A DNA stretch of 7,631 bases from Spirosoma sp. (GTDB taxonomy: Bacteria > Bacteroidota > Bacteroidia > Cytophagales > Spirosomataceae): positions 1-7,631 of the forward strand of contig JANXVQ010000114.1 in the NCBI GenBank assembly GCA_025351545.1, written 5' to 3'. Below the pieces are notes generated by a model. That model made no database searches, was not told the DNA's origin, and worked only from the letters and a program-made list of their open reading frames with translations. This document shows, in pieces, positions 5,772-7,631 of this stretch. The first letter of the stretch is position 1; every line of letters starts with the position of its first letter. The position numbers and the translations under genes were made by a program.

Positions 5772-7031
5772 ATGCGCATAGATAAACAGCTAATATGGAT
5801 GAGTATCTGGTTGCTGCTTCAAGCCCTTCCCGGCTATGGACAGGATACCCTGACTCACCGAAATCTGGACTACTACCTCGACGCAGGGCTGGCAAACAGC
5901 CCCCTGCTGAAGGATAATATCAACTCCATTACACTAAATCGGCTGGACAGCCTGATTAATGTTGCCATCAACAAACCCTATGTTCAAGCCATCGGTCAGT
6001 ACCTCTACGCACCAGCCGGAACCAACTGGGGTTACGATCAAAATACAACCAATGGGGGCGCCTATACGGGTCTGATTCAAGCCAACAGAAACCTGCTCTA
6101 CCGCCGGAACCTGCGGATTCAGAACAACCTGAATGCTGCCCTGCGCGATTCGCTGGTCAACTCCGTTCATATTAACCGGAACGACCTCCAAAAAGCCATT
6201 GTCGACCTCTACCTGACGGCCTATCAGGATTATCAGCAGATGGTCATATTCGGTAATTTGTACCAGATTTTGTCCCGCCAGAACGAGGTACTGAAAGAAT
6301 TACTTCGGAAAGCCTTATTCAACCAGTCGGATTATCTGGCGTTTCGGGTAGACTGGCAGCAGAGCGAGATAAATCATGAAGGAGCGAAAGTGCAGTTTTT
6401 ACAGGACATTCTGACCCTCAATACAATTTGTAACATTCCCGAAATGGGCCTGGTACGACTCGAAAAGCCTGCTCTGGCTCCTCAGGCTCGCTTTACGCTG
6501 GACGATAATCCGTATTTCCTCCGCTTCCGCTATGACAGCATTATTGTCGAACGCAACCGCCGGGTTGTCGATATCTTTTATCGCCCTTCGCTGGACATAG
6601 TGGCCAATGCCGGAACCAATGCGATTAGCTCCGACCTGATTACCCGGCGTTTTGGCTACAGCCTTGGGTTGAATTTTACCATGCCTATCTACAACGGGAA
6701 CCAGCGAAAGCTGCAATACCAGAAACTCGACGTAGCGCAACTTACCATCCGGAATTACCGCAATCAGTATCTCAACCGTTTCAATCTTCAGCTGCGAACG
6801 GTAAACGAACAATTACGCGTCAATCAGAACCTGATCAGCATCACCGAACGGCAAAATACGGACGTCGAAAACCTGTTGACCATCAGCCAGACCCGACTCT
6901 ATCGGGGCGACATTTCGGCCATCGATTACCTGCTCATCGTGCAGCGATACCTGAATAGTAAGCTGTCATTGAACCAGTTAACGATTCAGCGGCAACGATT
7001 CATCAACACATTCAACTATCGTAATTTTTAA
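5772..7031 (+). CDS. TolC-family outer-membrane efflux factor
   Basis: A 419-residue protein expected to form the trimeric outer-membrane channel/periplasmic tunnel of a tripartite efflux system. A signal peptide covers about residues 1-23 (LIWMSIWLLLQALPGYG, then Q). The mature chain starts with the typical LDYYLDAGLANSPLLKDN helix, and long polar helices with periodic hydrophobic residues follow. A membrane-strand region RRFGYSLGLNFTMPIYNGNQ precedes the second helical repeat (KLQYQKLDVAQLTIRNY), and the ending LYRGDISAIDYLLIVQRYLN is characteristic of the family's last helices. The length fits the shorter Bacteroidota members. It is 9 bp after the TPR gene and 16 bp before the adaptor gene, so the three are almost surely co-transcribed. 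Substrate specificity of such systems lies in the pump, which is outside the window. Confidence 0.92.
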   Translation: MRIDKQLIWMSIWLLLQALPGYGQDTLTHRNLDYYLDAGLANSPLLKDNINSITLNRLDSLINVAINKPYVQAIGQYLYAPAGTNWGYDQNTTNGGAYTGLIQANRNLLYRRNLRIQNNLNAALRDSLVNSVHINRNDLQKAIVDLYLTAYQDYQQMVIFGNLYQILSRQNEVLKELLRKALFNQSDYLAFRVDWQQSEINHEGAKVQFLQDILTLNTICNIPEMGLVRLEKPALAPQARFTLDDNPYFLRFRYDSIIVERNRRVVDIFYRPSLDIVANAGTNAISSDLITRRFGYSLGLNFTMPIYNGNQRKLQYQKLDVAQLTIRNYRNQYLNRFNLQLRTVNEQLRVNQNLISITERQNTDVENLLTISQTRLYRGDISAIDYLLIVQRYLNSKLSLNQLTIQRQRFINTFNYRNF

Positions 7032-7047
7032 CGTATTGACTTTATCC

Positions 7048-7631
7048 ATGCCGCAACGTATGACTGGAACGCTGTATTTATTCGGACTTATCGCGTCGCT
7101 GTTGCTGACAGGCTGCGGCTCCTCCTCAACCACCGACACGGGTACACAGACAGCACCCCCCGCCCCTGCCCGGTCCAAAACACCCGTGGAGGTGACGACT
7201 GTAAAAGCCGACTCGTTTCGGGAAGAAAAAACGTTTCGGGGCATGACCTACTACCTCACCAGTGGCGACATTAAATCACCCATTGCGGGCTACGTGACTA
7301 AAGTATACATCAAAATTGGCGATCAGCTTCGAAAAGGCACGCCCCTGTTCAGTCTGGAAACCAAGGAAGCCTACGCGCTGGGCGGCAAAAATTACCTTAA
7401 CGATCCAACACTTAAAGACATTGGCAAGTTGACCATCCGCGCCCCTGACACGGGCCTGGTTACATTGGTACAGGCGGAAGAAAACGAGTACGTGCAGGAT
7501 GGTACAGTACTCGCCACATTTTCAGCTCCCGATATGTTTGTCTTTTTAATCGAGGTGCCCGTCGAACAGGATTCCTCCGTGCATGTGGGTAGTGTTTGCA
7601 GCATTCAGCTACCCAATGGCCGACGAATTGC
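7048..7631 (+). CDS. Lipoprotein periplasmic adaptor (HlyD/RND type), 3' end outside window
   Basis: The reading frame from the ATG at 7048 stays open to the window end (194 codons and two bases). Residues 1-22 are a lipoprotein signal with lipobox LLTGC, Cys23 being the lipidated residue, followed by a Ser/Thr/Pro-rich linker to about 46. Two half-motifs of a lipoyl-like domain are clear: SPIAGYVTKVYIKIGDQLRKG (79-98 region) leading to TPLFSLETKEA, and KLTIRAPDTGLVTLV to VQDGTVLATFS (127-159). The beta-barrel begins at MFVFLIEVPVEQ. Such adaptors bridge an inner-membrane RND or related pump to a TolC channel, here encoded 16 bp upstream. Only about 19 residues (ALGGKNYLNDPTLKDIGK) link the lipoyl halves, where most adaptors carry a long alpha-hairpin. 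An ATG at 7060 is also possible but would shorten the signal peptide. Confidence 0.88.
   Translation, partial: MPQRMTGTLYLFGLIASLLLTGCGSSSTTDTGTQTAPPAPARSKTPVEVTTVKADSFREEKTFRGMTYYLTSGDIKSPIAGYVTKVYIKIGDQLRKGTPLFSLETKEAYALGGKNYLNDPTLKDIGKLTIRAPDTGLVTLVQAEENEYVQDGTVLATFSAPDMFVFLIEVPVEQDSSVHVGSVCSIQLPNGRRI

Noticed and set aside
5485..5895. Minus-strand open frame of 136 codons across the TPR/TolC junction
   Set aside because: Antisense to two clear genes, with a composition unlike a folded protein; a shadow frame.
1..7631. CRISPR array, tRNA or rRNA genes, insertion sequence
   Set aside because: No regularly spaced repeats, no cloverleaf or rRNA-like sequence and no transposase or terminal inverted repeats were seen in the window.

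Overview
The window looks like chromosomal DNA of a Bacteroidota bacterium, most likely a Cytophagales member of the Spirosoma type (the genus is a guess from sequence feel, not a search). Reasons: a TonB-dependent receptor with an N-terminal carboxypeptidase-regulatory-like domain, a periplasmic PepSY-like protein, a -7 element matching TAnnTTTG, weak or absent Shine-Dalgarno sequences, and moderate GC.

Layout. Positions 1-946 (minus) hold the N-terminal 315 codons of a TonB-dependent receptor cut by the window edge. A 190-bp gap follows, with a 10-bp direct repeat and a strong minus-strand terminator. Then come a PepSY-like secreted protein (1137-1592, minus) and an OmpR-type response regulator/histidine kinase pair (minus; regulator 2938-3618 first, kinase 1676-2941 second, joined by an ATGA overlap). 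A 214-bp divergent region separates these from a tightly packed plus-strand operon: PAP2-family phosphatase (3833-4582), secreted TPR protein (4605-5762), TolC-family outer-membrane factor (5772-7031) and a lipoprotein periplasmic adaptor (7048 to the right edge, incomplete). An inner-membrane pump, most likely RND, is expected just beyond the right edge.

How they may work together. The two-component system sits between a periplasmic PepSY protein and a divergent envelope/efflux operon, the usual arrangement for a locally acting regulator. By eye I find a 37-bp promoter-proximal block shared, without gaps (24/37 identical), by the promoters of the PepSY gene and the regulator gene. It contains two half-sites of the form (C/A)TT(C/T)A(A/G)nAT spaced 11 bp apart, as expected for an OmpR/PhoB-type regulator, and it keeps a fixed distance to the TTTG of the -7 box. 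A poorer copy lies on the plus strand ahead of the efflux operon. The proposal is an autoregulated envelope-stress or efflux regulon; it is inference from sequence only.

Each protein belongs to a known family, so I do not claim a new system. The least explained points are the shared operator, the TPR protein embedded in the efflux operon, and the very short linker in the adaptor where most adaptors have a long coiled-coil hairpin.
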